In this document: positions 25,487 to 34,412 of the stretch, one piece after another
How positions within the stretch are numbered: the first letter of the stretch is position 1
Layout of the letters: every line of letters begins with the position of its first letter
Assembly (NCBI RefSeq): GCF_020687765.1
Contig: NZ_JAJEWJ010000001.1
Location: forward strand, 868,001-932,000
DNA from: Sphingobacterium sp. FBM7-1
GTDB taxonomy: Bacteria > Bacteroidota > Bacteroidia > Sphingobacteriales > Sphingobacteriaceae
DNA length: 64,000 nt
Reading direction: 5' to 3'
Notes under the pieces: generated by a model
The model's database searches: none
The model's input: only the letters and a program-made list of their open reading frames with translations
What the model was told of the DNA's origin: nothing
Program-made: the position numbers and the translations under genes

Positions 25487-26641
25487 TTATTTCACTAAAC
25501 TTCGTGCCACAATACGTGTTTCCATATCTATCGCCAACAAATCTTCTAAAGTAGGGTGTTCCACCTTTTTTTGCTGACACATTGTCGCTTCAATCAACGT
25601 ACTCATTCCTAAAAAAGAAATCTCATCTGCCAAGAACGCCGTTACAGCAACTTCGTTCGCGGCATTCAAGACACAGGGACGATCTCCTCCCTCTCGAAGT
25701 GACTGATAAGCGAGCTCTAAATTACGAAAAGTATCCCGATCGGCCTCCTCAAAGGTGAATGACGTGTAATTCATAAAATCAAATCGTTCAAATGTATTAC
25801 GTAGTCGACGGGGATAGGTCAACGCGTTCTGAATCGGCAACTTCATGTCAGGCAAGCCCATCTGCGCTTTCATCGAACCATCTTGAAACTGGACGATAGA
25901 ATGAATGATCGATTGTGGGTGTACAATCACGCCAATCTGCTCAACGTCCAGATCGAAAAGCCACTTGGCCTCGATAACTTCCAAACCTTTGTTCATTAGC
26001 GAGGCAGAATCAATCGTGATCTTGGCACCCATCACCCAATTGGGATGCTTCAACGCTTGTTCTTTCGTAACGCTTGCTAAAAACTCCCGATCTTTTCCCC
26101 GAAAGGGTCCGCCGGAAGCGGTTAAATAGATTTTCTCTAAGGGATTGGCCTGCTCGCCTACCAAGCATTGAAAAATAGCGGAGTGCTCGGAATCTACCGG
26201 CAACATGGCGACCTTATATTGACGTACCAGTTCCATGATCAGTTCCCCTGCTACGACCAGTGTTTCTTTGTTCGCCAACGCAATGTCTTTCCCCTCTGTG
26301 ATGGCTTTGACAGTCGGTCGCAATCCTGCTGACCCCACAATAGCATTGAGCACCATGTCGATCTCCTCCAATCGAACGACCTCGACTAAGCCTTGTTCTC
26401 CCGACAGCACCGTTATATCTAAATGCGCTAAGGCGTCTTTCACTTGGATATATTTGCTTTCGCAGACAATCACAACTGCTTTCGGCTTGAAGGCTTTCGC
26501 TTGGGCAATCAACAGATCTGCATTTTCAGCCGCGGTCAAGACCGAAACCGTTAATAACTCCGGAAATGCTGCTATTACCGCTAAGGCTTGCGTACCTATA
26601 CTCCCGGTCGAGCCTAATATGGCAATATTTCTCTTCTTCAA
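25487..26641 (-). CDS. dxr: 1-deoxy-D-xylulose 5-phosphate reductoisomerase
   Basis: 384 residues. It makes 2-C-methylerythritol 4-phosphate in the MEP isoprenoid pathway using NADPH. The NADPH site ILGSTGSIGTQAL is at the N-terminus. The metal and substrate blocks are intact (LPVDSEHSAIFQCL, TASGGPFRG, MGAKITIDSASLMNKGLEVIEA). It is followed by rseP after 15 bases and preceded 8 bases upstream by a membrane protein gene, forming an operon that starts at the promoter 27459-27490. Confidence 0.97.
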   Translation of the reverse strand: MKKRNIAILGSTGSIGTQALAVIAAFPELLTVSVLTAAENADLLIAQAKAFKPKAVVIVCESKYIQVKDALAHLDITVLSGEQGLVEVVRLEEIDMVLNAIVGSAGLRPTVKAITEGKDIALANKETLVVAGELIMELVRQYKVAMLPVDSEHSAIFQCLVGEQANPLEKIYLTASGGPFRGKDREFLASVTKEQALKHPNWVMGAKITIDSASLMNKGLEVIEAKWLFDLDVEQIGVIVHPQSIIHSIVQFQDGSMKAQMGLPDMKLPIQNALTYPRRLRNTFERFDFMNYTSFTFEEADRDTFRNLELAYQSLREGGDRPCVLNAANEVAVTAFLADEISFLGMSTLIEATMCQQKKVEHPTLEDLLAIDMETRIVARSLVK

Positions 26642-26649
26642 AATACCTG

Positions 26650-27441
26650 TTAAATTATATTTTTTAATAATTGGGGATCGTCTCCTCCGGTGTAGTCTTT
26701 CATCATACCATGATAGGCTGTTGCCATAACCAAACTAACCGACGGGATGATAATAAATGTATTGATCGCGCTAAATATTTTGGCAATAATCGCATAACCG
26801 AAATACTCTGACGAGACCTGAAGGATATAGGCTGTTCCGACCACGAGCATCAGTACCAACAGTTTAACGACGTTCCCTTTTGTTAAAGCCACACTTAAGC
26901 GACAAGCACGGGAAAGGCTATATCGCTTATCCACAATAAAAAAAGGAAAAAAAGTAATACGAAGCAAAACAAACATCATAATCAACCCGGTAAGAAATGG
27001 ATTGATCTCCATACTCAAGGTCTCCATATCGGCTCCTAAATACAGTAGGGGAAAACTAATCACCGAAGAGAGCAGATAAACAATGCCTAGCAAAAAAGAG
27101 TATAGTATAAACCCCATCAGAAAGTTCACAAATTGTTTCGCGGATGGAATGTAGTCTTTAAAAGCGGCGTGTTCGACACCTCGTGCCAGCAATAATGCTC
27201 TTTTTATAAGTACGAGCTGGGTACCGAAAAAAAGCGTCACGAAGACAAAACATAGCAAACCTTTTACGACATCACCACTGGCATCGGCCAACCTAAATGC
27301 TAAATAGGACGATAAACTGGACGTAATGAACAGTAAAAAACATAGTCCTGCAATCGAAAAATAATGGCTTTTCAGGAGACTTATGGCGTTCATAAAAACA
27401 TCATTCGCCTTAAAGGTGCTCTGTTTTAAATATTGTAACAT
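26650..27441 (-). CDS. Integral membrane protein, unknown function
   Basis: 263 residues with about six hydrophobic segments (about 28-50, 58-80, 105-130, 150-172, 190-210 and 222-245). A FIVDKRYSLSRACRLSVALTKGN stretch between helices 4 and 5 resembles the loop in DUF975- or GDPD-membrane-domain-like proteins. No catalytic motif is visible. It is the first gene of the dxr-rseP unit with a promoter 17 bases upstream, which may only mean shared transcription. Confidence 0.7.
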   Translation of the reverse strand: MLQYLKQSTFKANDVFMNAISLLKSHYFSIAGLCFLLFITSSLSSYLAFRLADASGDVVKGLLCFVFVTLFFGTQLVLIKRALLLARGVEHAAFKDYIPSAKQFVNFLMGFILYSFLLGIVYLLSSVISFPLLYLGADMETLSMEINPFLTGLIMMFVLLRITFFPFFIVDKRYSLSRACRLSVALTKGNVVKLLVLMLVVGTAYILQVSSEYFGYAIIAKIFSAINTFIIIPSVSLVMATAYHGMMKDYTGGDDPQLLKNII

Positions 27442-27458
27442 GCTGAAAAATAATTATG

Positions 27459-27490
27459 CAAACCTAAATAAAATGCCCTGTATTCACCAA
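27459..27490 (-). promoter_or_regulatory. Promoter of the membrane protein/dxr/rseP unit
   Basis: Minus strand: TTG (27488-27490), 21-base spacer, TAGGTTTG (27459-27466), leaving a leader of roughly 13 bases. Confidence 0.65.
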
Positions 27491-27566
27491 CCGAATGTTA
27501 AATGAGTTTTTGCATGTCTCTGAAAGTGAAAAAACGCCTAATACCCCGGATAAAAAACTTTGTCTC

Positions 27567-29693
27567 CTACTTAAAATCGTCGGGCACAGGTCTTTCTAAC
27601 AGGTATTGGTAATAAAAGCGCACCCGCTCTTTGAAGTCATATGCTGTTTTTGACCGCGCGAAGCCGTGTCGACTCCCAGGATAAATCATGAGTTCAAAGG
27701 GCACCTCTTGCTCGGTCAGCGCATCGACCAATTGTAAGGTATTCTGCAGGTGAACGTTGTCGTCGATATCGCCATGCATAATCCGTAATCCGCCCTTATA
27801 CTGGTTCACGTAGGTCAACACGGATCCTGCATGATAGCCTTGTGGATTGTCTTGCGGGGTATCCATCCACCTTTCTGTATAATGGGTATCATACAGCTCC
27901 CAACTTGTAACGGGCGCACCAGCGATACCGTAATCAAAATAGTCAGCCCCTTGGGTCAAGGCCATACAGGTTAGGTAACCTCCGTAACTGTGTCCGGTAA
28001 TCAACAACTTATTATCTGCGACCCACGGTTTGGCCTTTAACCATTTGGCTACCGTTGTATAATCGATCATTTCCCATTTCCCTAAATTTCTATGCATCCA
28101 TGCAACGCCTTGTTTGCCAAAATGGCCAGATGCGCGGTGATCACAGGTGATCTGAATAATGCCTTCTTGTGCCCAATATTGGTTTGACATGCCTTTCCAG
28201 GTATTTTTAACGGTTCCGGCATCCGGGCCGCCATAGATGCTCATAATGACGGGATATGTTTTTGCCTCATCGAAACCGATTGGATAAGTTATGATTACCG
28301 GGAGATCAAATTTCCCATCCTCAGATGGAATGGTAAAATAGACTGTCCGCCCGATATCGTACTGATCAAAATCTGCTGACCTACTGTCCGCCAGCTCTTT
28401 TATGATCTTTCCATGCTTATTGACTAAAGCTACTCTCGGCGGGGTAGAAACATTCGAATAGGTGGTGATAAAATACGCTGCATCAGGAGAGATTTTTACT
28501 TCATGTGTATATTTCCCGAATGTTAGGCGCTTTAATCCCTTTCCATCATAATCGACCCGATATAAATCTACCGTAGCCGAATTTTCTTTACGTGCCGTAA
28601 AATACACGACTTTATTTTTTTCGTCTATGCGCTCCAGCGACGTTACCTGCCAGTCGCCCGACGTTAGGGGATTTACCAGCTGGCCCGCTAATGTATACAA
28701 GTAATAATGCGCCCAGCCCGTACGGTCTGATTTCAGTATATAATGTTTGTTGTCGGCCAGATAGGTAATCCGTTCGTCATGGTCCAGATTAATCCAAGTG
28801 GCTTGTTCTTCATTGTATATCGCATTCTTACGACCGCTGACAGGATCCACGGCATAAAACTTTAGATTGGTCTGGTCCCGGTTCATCCACTGCACCATGA
28901 TGGTTTGGCTATCGAAACTCCAATAGGGCTCTCCGAAATATTGATCTGTTTGCTCCTCAAAATCAGCCCAAACGATCGGCGATCCTTCTGTCTTAACAAA
29001 TCCTACTTTGACCTGTGGATTGGAATCACCTGCCTTGGGGTAACGGGTTTCCTCCAGATAACCGTACTGCCCTTCGGAAACATAGATCGGGAACATGGGG
29101 ACCTGTGTGTCATCGAAACGCATAAAAGCCAATTGCTTGCTATCCGGCGACCACCAGAACGCTTTATAGTTTGTCCGGCGACCTAATATTTCTTCGTAAT
29201 ACACCCAAGATGACCAACCGTTGTAAATGACATCGGTTCCGTCCGAGGTGTAACGTCGCTCACTGCCGTCGTCTATGTTCACGCTGTATAGGTCATTCGC
29301 ACGCGTGAACGCTACATATTGGCCATCCGGCGAAATGGTCGGGTTTTTCTCCTCGATCTCAGGAGAGTGTGTCAACTGTACAGCCTGGCCTTGTCCACGG
29401 CGGATGTAAATATCGTTATCCCTGACAAAAACTTCTGTATCGGACGTCACCGGTGGTGTATACAAGGTCCGCTCGCCGGTTTTGACGTGTACCTGATAAC
29501 GCTTGCTATCGGTGATATCCTGTTCAATATAATGATTAGCGTCTGCCCAACCGACATATTGGTTGATCGGCTTGGTGACCGATGCTTCCTGTCCCCATGC
29601 TTGTGCAAAACGCAACGATTTCTGTTGTGCGTATAATGGACCGACAAATAACAGGCCGGCTAGCAAGAGTGTGTGAACCTTAATTTTATGCAT
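27567..29693 (-). CDS. S9 family peptidase, dipeptidyl-peptidase IV type
   Basis: 708 residues from the ATG at 29693; a TTG two codons upstream is in frame but less likely. The signal peptide ends near LYAQ. The N-terminal eight-bladed beta-propeller carries the active-site Glu pair (SSWVYYEEILGRR). The C-terminal alpha/beta hydrolase has the triad: Ser in GHSYGGYL, Asp in HGDIDDNVH, His in PGSRHGFA. DPP-IV enzymes release X-Pro or X-Ala dipeptides, here probably in the periplasm as part of peptide utilisation. Monocistronic, with the PUR-like gene and its terminator upstream. Confidence 0.95.
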   Translation of the reverse strand: MHKIKVHTLLLAGLLFVGPLYAQQKSLRFAQAWGQEASVTKPINQYVGWADANHYIEQDITDSKRYQVHVKTGERTLYTPPVTSDTEVFVRDNDIYIRRGQGQAVQLTHSPEIEEKNPTISPDGQYVAFTRANDLYSVNIDDGSERRYTSDGTDVIYNGWSSWVYYEEILGRRTNYKAFWWSPDSKQLAFMRFDDTQVPMFPIYVSEGQYGYLEETRYPKAGDSNPQVKVGFVKTEGSPIVWADFEEQTDQYFGEPYWSFDSQTIMVQWMNRDQTNLKFYAVDPVSGRKNAIYNEEQATWINLDHDERITYLADNKHYILKSDRTGWAHYYLYTLAGQLVNPLTSGDWQVTSLERIDEKNKVVYFTARKENSATVDLYRVDYDGKGLKRLTFGKYTHEVKISPDAAYFITTYSNVSTPPRVALVNKHGKIIKELADSRSADFDQYDIGRTVYFTIPSEDGKFDLPVIITYPIGFDEAKTYPVIMSIYGGPDAGTVKNTWKGMSNQYWAQEGIIQITCDHRASGHFGKQGVAWMHRNLGKWEMIDYTTVAKWLKAKPWVADNKLLITGHSYGGYLTCMALTQGADYFDYGIAGAPVTSWELYDTHYTERWMDTPQDNPQGYHAGSVLTYVNQYKGGLRIMHGDIDDNVHLQNTLQLVDALTEQEVPFELMIYPGSRHGFARSKTAYDFKERVRFYYQYLLERPVPDDFK

Positions 29694-29737
29694 AATCAAA
29701 CAAAATGATAAGCCACGAAATTAGCAATAATATAAAA

Positions 29738-29761
29738 AAAAGCCACTTAATAGTGGCTTTT
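29738..29761 (-). terminator. Terminator after the PUR-alpha-like gene
   Basis: AAAAGCCACT / AGTGGCTTTT with a TAAT loop and a T run leftward. It separates the PUR-like gene from the DPP-IV gene. Confidence 0.8.
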
Positions 29762-29783
29762 ATATGTTTTATTGTTGAATATG

Positions 29784-30107
29784 TTAGAAAGAATAATTGT
29801 CTTTTTGCGCATATTCGGCTGAGTCTTCTTGATTCGGTTCATAGCGTTTTTCAACAACGTCTTGGTTAGCCTTGATATAGTCCACCACCTCTGTCAATCC
29901 TTCAGCAAATTTCTCAAAATCTTCTTTATATAAGAAAATCTTATGCTTAATAAACTGTCCATCTTCAAAGCGTTTTTTGCTTTCTGTGATGGTTACATAG
30001 TAATCGTTAGAACGAGTTGCCTTTACATCAAAAAAATAGGTACGCTTTCCCGCTCTCACCTTTTTTGAAAATACTTCTTCACGCTCTTTGTTTTCAAAAT
30101 CTCCCAT
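29784..30107 (-). CDS. PUR-alpha-like nucleic-acid-binding protein (DUF3276)
   Basis: 107 residues. One PUR repeat is visible from about 10 to 85 (EVFSKKVRAGKRTYFFDVKA, then YVTITESKKRF, then KHKIFLYKEDFEKF). This single-repeat form is found in Bacteroidota and spirochaetes and binds single-stranded DNA or RNA as a dimer. The C-terminal tail is acidic and disordered-looking. It is closed by its own terminator. The regulatory role is unknown. Confidence 0.9.
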   Translation of the reverse strand: MGDFENKEREEVFSKKVRAGKRTYFFDVKATRSNDYYVTITESKKRFEDGQFIKHKIFLYKEDFEKFAEGLTEVVDYIKANQDVVEKRYEPNQEDSAEYAQKDNYSF

Positions 30108-30313
30108 TAGATTGTAAGTATTTAAGTTTAAATCCTTTTTCGCTATAAATATATAATAATTAATTTCATGTTTCCAAATTTAATTAAAAAATGTTAATCC
30201 ATGCGATAAACATTTTTTTGAACGTGCGTCGGTTTCACCGAAAAAATCAGGGTGTTTACCGAAAAAGTATCTTGGATTACCTATTTTGGCAAGCGGATAT
30301 TGAAGTATTGCTA

Positions 30314-30321
30314 TACTTTTG
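30314..30321 (+). promoter_or_regulatory. TAnnTTTG promoter box of the LiaF-like operon
   Basis: TACTTTTG, 24 bases before the ATG at 30346. It overlaps the in-frame TTG at 30319, which therefore cannot be the start. TTTTG at 30284-30288 is 25 bases upstream, longer than usual. Confidence 0.5.
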
Positions 30322-30345
30322 AATAACATAAAAACAGTAAGTATA

Positions 30346-31230
30346 ATGGAAAGAGAAAGAGATTCTAAAACACCACCACCGAGCCCTCCGAGAGGAAATA
30401 ATAAAAGCGCGACTATCGTGGGGTTTGCAATCGTATTCCTAGGGACTGCGCTCCTAATGCGCAATCTCGGCATCAGCTTACCCTTCTTGAGAGCATTCTT
30501 CGGCTGGGAGATGATTTTGATTATCATCGGTGTCGTGATTGGAATTAACTCTAAATTCGAAAATAAATCAGCAGTGATTTTAATTGCCATCGGTGGACTC
30601 TTTATTGTGAAGCGAATAATCGACCTTCCTTTCTGGGGGGTGATTGTGCCCATCGCCGCGATTACCTTCGGCATCTATTTTATTGCGCGAAACCGCAAGC
30701 CCGCCAGTCTCCCTCCCGTCCCACCACATACGCCTCCCCCACCCCAAAGTGTATCAAGCGATGAATTTGATTGGGATAAGCGGGTGGATACGCAAGCGGA
30801 TACCGATTATGCCTCTCCCTTTGAGCCGTCGGAAAGTGAAAAGAATAAAGGGAATAATCCGTACGAAAAAAATGAATACGTCTATGAAGGCGAAAATTAC
30901 ATTCGGGTAGAATCGATATTCGGATATGCCAAGAAAATCGTTTTTTCTAAGAATTTTCTGGGTGGAAACATGACCAATCTTTTTGGCAGCATCGAAATCA
31001 ACTTATTACAGGCAGATATTAAGCAACCTATAGCCCTGGATGTTTTTCAGCTATTAGGCAGCACAAAAATTATTGTACCACCGCATTGGATTGTAACAAC
31101 GACGGCCTCTTCGATTTTGAGCGAAAATGACGACCGCCGGGCGATTCTCTCGAATGTACAGGATCAGAACAAATGCCTATACATCACGGGCACCTCGTTA
31201 TTTGGTAGCATCACGATAAAAAACAGCTAA
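30346..31230 (+). CDS. LiaF/DUF5668-like membrane protein
   Basis: 294 residues from the ATG at 30346. A Pro/Asp-rich N-terminus is followed by four short hydrophobic segments (about 25-120). Then comes a Pro-rich linker (about 130-150) and a soluble C-terminal domain of the LiaF/toast-rack type (GNMTNLFGSIEINLLQADI). In Firmicutes LiaF restrains the LiaRS envelope-stress system. Here it stands 7 bases upstream of a histidine kinase and its LytTR regulator, so an analogous input or brake role is a fair inference. Confidence 0.8.
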   Translation: MERERDSKTPPPSPPRGNNKSATIVGFAIVFLGTALLMRNLGISLPFLRAFFGWEMILIIIGVVIGINSKFENKSAVILIAIGGLFIVKRIIDLPFWGVIVPIAAITFGIYFIARNRKPASLPPVPPHTPPPPQSVSSDEFDWDKRVDTQADTDYASPFEPSESEKNKGNNPYEKNEYVYEGENYIRVESIFGYAKKIVFSKNFLGGNMTNLFGSIEINLLQADIKQPIALDVFQLLGSTKIIVPPHWIVTTTASSILSENDDRRAILSNVQDQNKCLYITGTSLFGSITIKNS

Positions 31231-31237
31231 GCATAAG

Positions 31238-32275
31238 ATGACTTTCAAACTCACAACGAAAAACCGCTTGATACATGTAAGTACATGGACAATATGCATC
31301 TTATATTTTGCCGTTTCTTATTGTTTGTTGTGGTGGGATCTGCATCCTAAAAACATCTCTCCCTACGAGCCGCTGATCGGCGCGCTATCGATTACGATCT
31401 GCTGCTATCTTATATACAGTACGCTTCAATTCTATTTACCCCGAAAAAATCAGTACGTAAAAATTATATTGATTTGTTTAACCTTGACCATAGTCAGTGT
31501 AGGGTTATCGATATTCTTTTTGAATCAGTTTTTTGACGACATTTCGTTCACGCATTTCTATGAGGTCTTGCCCCACCGGTTTGTCATTAATTTCCTATTG
31601 CTGTTATGCATCATCATTATTAATGTTTTCTGGAACATCCAGGAAGAATACGAAGAGAACAAAAAGCGCAAAGAAGAATCGGAACGTATCTTACGGGATG
31701 CTGAATTGTATAATCTACGCCAACAGCTTCAACCCCATTTTTTGTTTAACAGCCTCAACTCGATCATTGCGCTCATCGGCAGCAAACCAGACGAGGCGCG
31801 TAATATGACTTTCCAACTTTCTGATTTCTTACGTGGTACGATGCGAAAGGATGATAAGCAGTTGATTCCGCTCAGTGATGAAATCACGCATTTGAGCCTC
31901 TATCTCGACATCGAAAAAGTGCGGTTCGGCCATCGGCTGACAACTACTTTTCATATAGAAGAACAAGCAAAAAAAGCGAAAGTCCCGTCGATGATTATCC
32001 AACCGCTATTGGAAAACGCTATCAAATTTGGCCTGTACAATGTCATCGGTGAAGTAGAAATAACGGTCCATATCCGATTGGAAAACTATCTACTGTATAT
32101 TGCGATTACCAATCCCTTTGATACCGATCAGTTTGAAGGCCGAAAAGGAACGGGATTCGGGCTTTCCAGTATCCAACGACGCCTGTTCTTACTATATAGC
32201 CGTACGGATTTATTAAACACATCGACTTATAAAAATACGTTTACTTCTACCTTAAAAATTCCACAATATGATTAA
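31238..32275 (+). CDS. LytS/YehU-type sensor histidine kinase
   Basis: 345 residues. Four hydrophobic segments (about 12-32, 42-65, 72-92 and 105-128) form a sensor without a large extracellular loop. A short coiled linker leads to the His_kinase (PF06580) domain with phosphoacceptor His in LQPHFLFNSLNSI near residue 167. The HATPase domain has the N-box PLLENAIKFGL and G-box GTGFGLSSIQRRL. Its 3' end overlaps the response regulator gene by 8 bases, so the pair is translationally coupled. Confidence 0.93.
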   Translation: MTFKLTTKNRLIHVSTWTICILYFAVSYCLLWWDLHPKNISPYEPLIGALSITICCYLIYSTLQFYLPRKNQYVKIILICLTLTIVSVGLSIFFLNQFFDDISFTHFYEVLPHRFVINFLLLLCIIIINVFWNIQEEYEENKKRKEESERILRDAELYNLRQQLQPHFLFNSLNSIIALIGSKPDEARNMTFQLSDFLRGTMRKDDKQLIPLSDEITHLSLYLDIEKVRFGHRLTTTFHIEEQAKKAKVPSMIIQPLLENAIKFGLYNVIGEVEITVHIRLENYLLYIAITNPFDTDQFEGRKGTGFGLSSIQRRLFLLYSRTDLLNTSTYKNTFTSTLKIPQYD

Positions 32276-33005
32276 GACGATCATTGTAGATGATGAGCCT
32301 TTAGCACGTATGGTCATCGCTGAATATTTACAGCCCTATTCGGATATTGAAATTTCGGCTGAATGTGGGGATGGATTCGAAGGTGCAAAAATGATTCAAC
32401 AGCACCGGCCTGACCTTATTTTCTTAGACATTCAAATGCCTAAATTGACGGGGTTTGAGATGTTAGAGATCCTGGATGAAATGCCAAACGTTATCTTCAC
32501 CACAGCCTTTGACGAATTTGCGATTAAAGCTTTTGAAAAAAATGCCATCGATTACCTTCTTAAACCAATCAGCAAGACACGGTTTGAACAGGCCTTGGCA
32601 AAGTTCAGAAACAATTTCCAGTGCACGCCAACAAAAGAAATAGCGGCCAAAGTCGAGGCAATACGCGAGGAAGAGGTGCTGGAAAGGATTGTTGTAAAAA
32701 ACGGGACACAGATTAAGATTATCCCCGTACAACAAGTTGTCTTTTTAGAAGCCTACGATGATTACGTTAAAATCCATACGAAAGACGGCATGTTTCTTAA
32801 AAACAAAACCATGGCCTCGTTTGAAAAACAGTTAGACCCTAAGCAGTTTGTGCGGGTACATCGCTCTTATATCGCTAAGGTTGATCAACTTGCCAAAATT
32901 GAACCGATGGAAAAAGAAAGTTATATCGCCACGCTGCTGACAGGCGAAAAAATTAATATCAGTAAGTCCGGCTACGCTCGTTTAAAACAAATAATTGGCT
33001 TATAA
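32268..33005 (+). CDS. LytTR-family response regulator
   Basis: 245 residues. The receiver domain has the acidic pair in VDDEPLA, phosphoacceptor Asp54 (IFLDIQMPKLTG) and Lys in LLKPISK. The C-terminal LytTR DNA-binding domain starts near residue 140 (IVVKNGTQIKIIPVQQVVFLEA) and ends FVRVHRSYIAKVDQ. It is the partner of the overlapping kinase gene. The gene immediately downstream has its own promoter, so it may or may not be a target. Confidence 0.95.
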   Translation: MIKTIIVDDEPLARMVIAEYLQPYSDIEISAECGDGFEGAKMIQQHRPDLIFLDIQMPKLTGFEMLEILDEMPNVIFTTAFDEFAIKAFEKNAIDYLLKPISKTRFEQALAKFRNNFQCTPTKEIAAKVEAIREEEVLERIVVKNGTQIKIIPVQQVVFLEAYDDYVKIHTKDGMFLKNKTMASFEKQLDPKQFVRVHRSYIAKVDQLAKIEPMEKESYIATLLTGEKINISKSGYARLKQIIGL

Positions 33006-33017
33006 ACAATAGTTCTG

Positions 33018-33025
33018 TAATTTTG
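33018..33025 (+). promoter_or_regulatory. TAnnTTTG promoter box of the beta-lactamase-fold gene
   Basis: TTG (32995-32997), 20-base spacer, TAATTTTG (33018-33025), then only 4 bases to the ATG at 33030. Both elements are good, so a leaderless mRNA is predicted. Confidence 0.65.
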
Positions 33026-33029
33026 CCGT

Positions 33030-34355
33030 ATGATTCGGATGTTATTTTGCTTACTGTTTATGTGCACGGCACTGACGGGATTTGGACAAACAAAAACAGA
33101 AGAGGCCAATCGCGCCGTTTTCAATAAAATAGAATTTTTTATCAATACCCAGATGACGGACTCTATTTACCATTTAGCGTCCGAGGCCTTTCAAGAACAG
33201 GTTACGCCGGATCAGTTCACCTTTATGTTGCAATATATATATCCCTTAGGTCGTATAACCGATGTGGAAGTAGAAGATTTTAAAGGACAGACGGCCACCT
33301 ATCGGCTATATTTCGCTAACGAGCATCAGTTGCTCACCAAGTTCGCCATAGACAGTACATTTCGTTATACAACGTTATCCTTTACGGCTGCGGAGAAGAA
33401 GATAAAAGAAACTGAATTACCTGAAAAGAAAGTGGTCATTCGTCAAGTAGAAACGGAAACACCGCTGGATTTCCACGTAGATTCGGTAGCCAACAGTTAC
33501 ATTAGCAAACAAAACACGCAATCACTGGCGATTGCCGTTTTTCACCAAAATAAATACCGTACCTTTCTATATGGCAAAACAGCAGCAGGAAACGATACTT
33601 TGCCTACTGAAAACACACCGTATGAAATCGGTGCGCTCAAGCACCTATTCACTGCCACGGTACTCGCTGGGTTAATCGTGAAGGATACCATTGGGTTGGA
33701 GGAGTCCATTATTAATTTCCTTCCAGATTCCGTAGCGAAAAACCCATCACTGCAAGATGTTACTTTTAAAACCTTAGCCAACCATACCTCGAGCCTTCCC
33801 GAAAACGTAGTTGTAGCAGCCGATCGGGCGGCGCTTTTTAGCTTTTTAAAAAATTATCAGGCGCCACTTGAGCCGGGCACCGAATATGCGTACAGTGAAA
33901 CGGGTTATGCGCTACTGGAAGAACTTATTGCTACTATCAGTCAAAAGCCTTATTCGCAATATCTACAAGAGGTACTGCTTGATCCTCTCCAACTCGATAA
34001 CACAACGGCGCAGAAATCTACCCTCCGCGACCTAATGCTATTTGCTGTCGAGCATTTCAAAATGCAAGAAAATTCGCTACAGGAAGCACTGGCGCTGACC
34101 AGACAATTTACATTTTTCCTGCCGGATAATACAGATATCGGATTGGCTTGGCATATGAGTATGTTAGACGGCGTGCTCTATTTACATCAAATTGGAGAAA
34201 CGCCAAGTAGCCATCAAATTGGAGAAACGCCAAGTAGCAGTGCCTTTATCGGTATATCGCCAGATACCAAAACGGTCGTAATTACCTTATCTAATGCTGC
34301 TAAAAGTGTAACGCCGATCAGCATAGAAATTATGGAGAAATTATTAAGGGAATAA
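33030..34355 (+). CDS. Beta-lactamase-fold (serine hydrolase-like) protein, probably inactive
   Basis: 441 residues. A signal peptide (to about residue 20) is followed by a DUF3887-like N-terminal domain (about 25-120) and a class-C-type beta-lactamase domain (about 150-440). The SxxK active-site segment, usually IGSxTKxFTA, reads IGALKHLFTA with Ala202 at the nucleophile position, and the Lys is displaced. The second motif YxN reads YSE (288-290). A perfect 27-bp in-frame duplication (residues 386-403) falls in the third (HxG/KTG) motif region. The fold is kept but catalysis by the usual mechanism is not expected; a binding or scavenging role is possible. Confidence 0.8.
   Translation: MIRMLFCLLFMCTALTGFGQTKTEEANRAVFNKIEFFINTQMTDSIYHLASEAFQEQVTPDQFTFMLQYIYPLGRITDVEVEDFKGQTATYRLYFANEHQLLTKFAIDSTFRYTTLSFTAAEKKIKETELPEKKVVIRQVETETPLDFHVDSVANSYISKQNTQSLAIAVFHQNKYRTFLYGKTAAGNDTLPTENTPYEIGALKHLFTATVLAGLIVKDTIGLEESIINFLPDSVAKNPSLQDVTFKTLANHTSSLPENVVVAADRAALFSFLKNYQAPLEPGTEYAYSETGYALLEELIATISQKPYSQYLQEVLLDPLQLDNTTAQKSTLRDLMLFAVEHFKMQENSLQEALALTRQFTFFLPDNTDIGLAWHMSMLDGVLYLHQIGETPSSHQIGETPSSSAFIGISPDTKTVVITLSNAAKSVTPISIEIMEKLLRE
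34185..34238 (+). repeat. Perfect 27-bp tandem duplication inside a gene
   Basis: 34185-34211 and 34212-34238 are identical and begin CATCAAATTGGAGAAACGCC. The duplication adds nine residues (HQIGETPSS) in frame. The absence of any mismatch suggests a recent event. Confidence 0.95.
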
Positions 34356-34412
34356 AAAATTACCTAAGTTTGGGGTAAAAATCAACTTGACAACATAAAA
34401 AGACACTTAATC

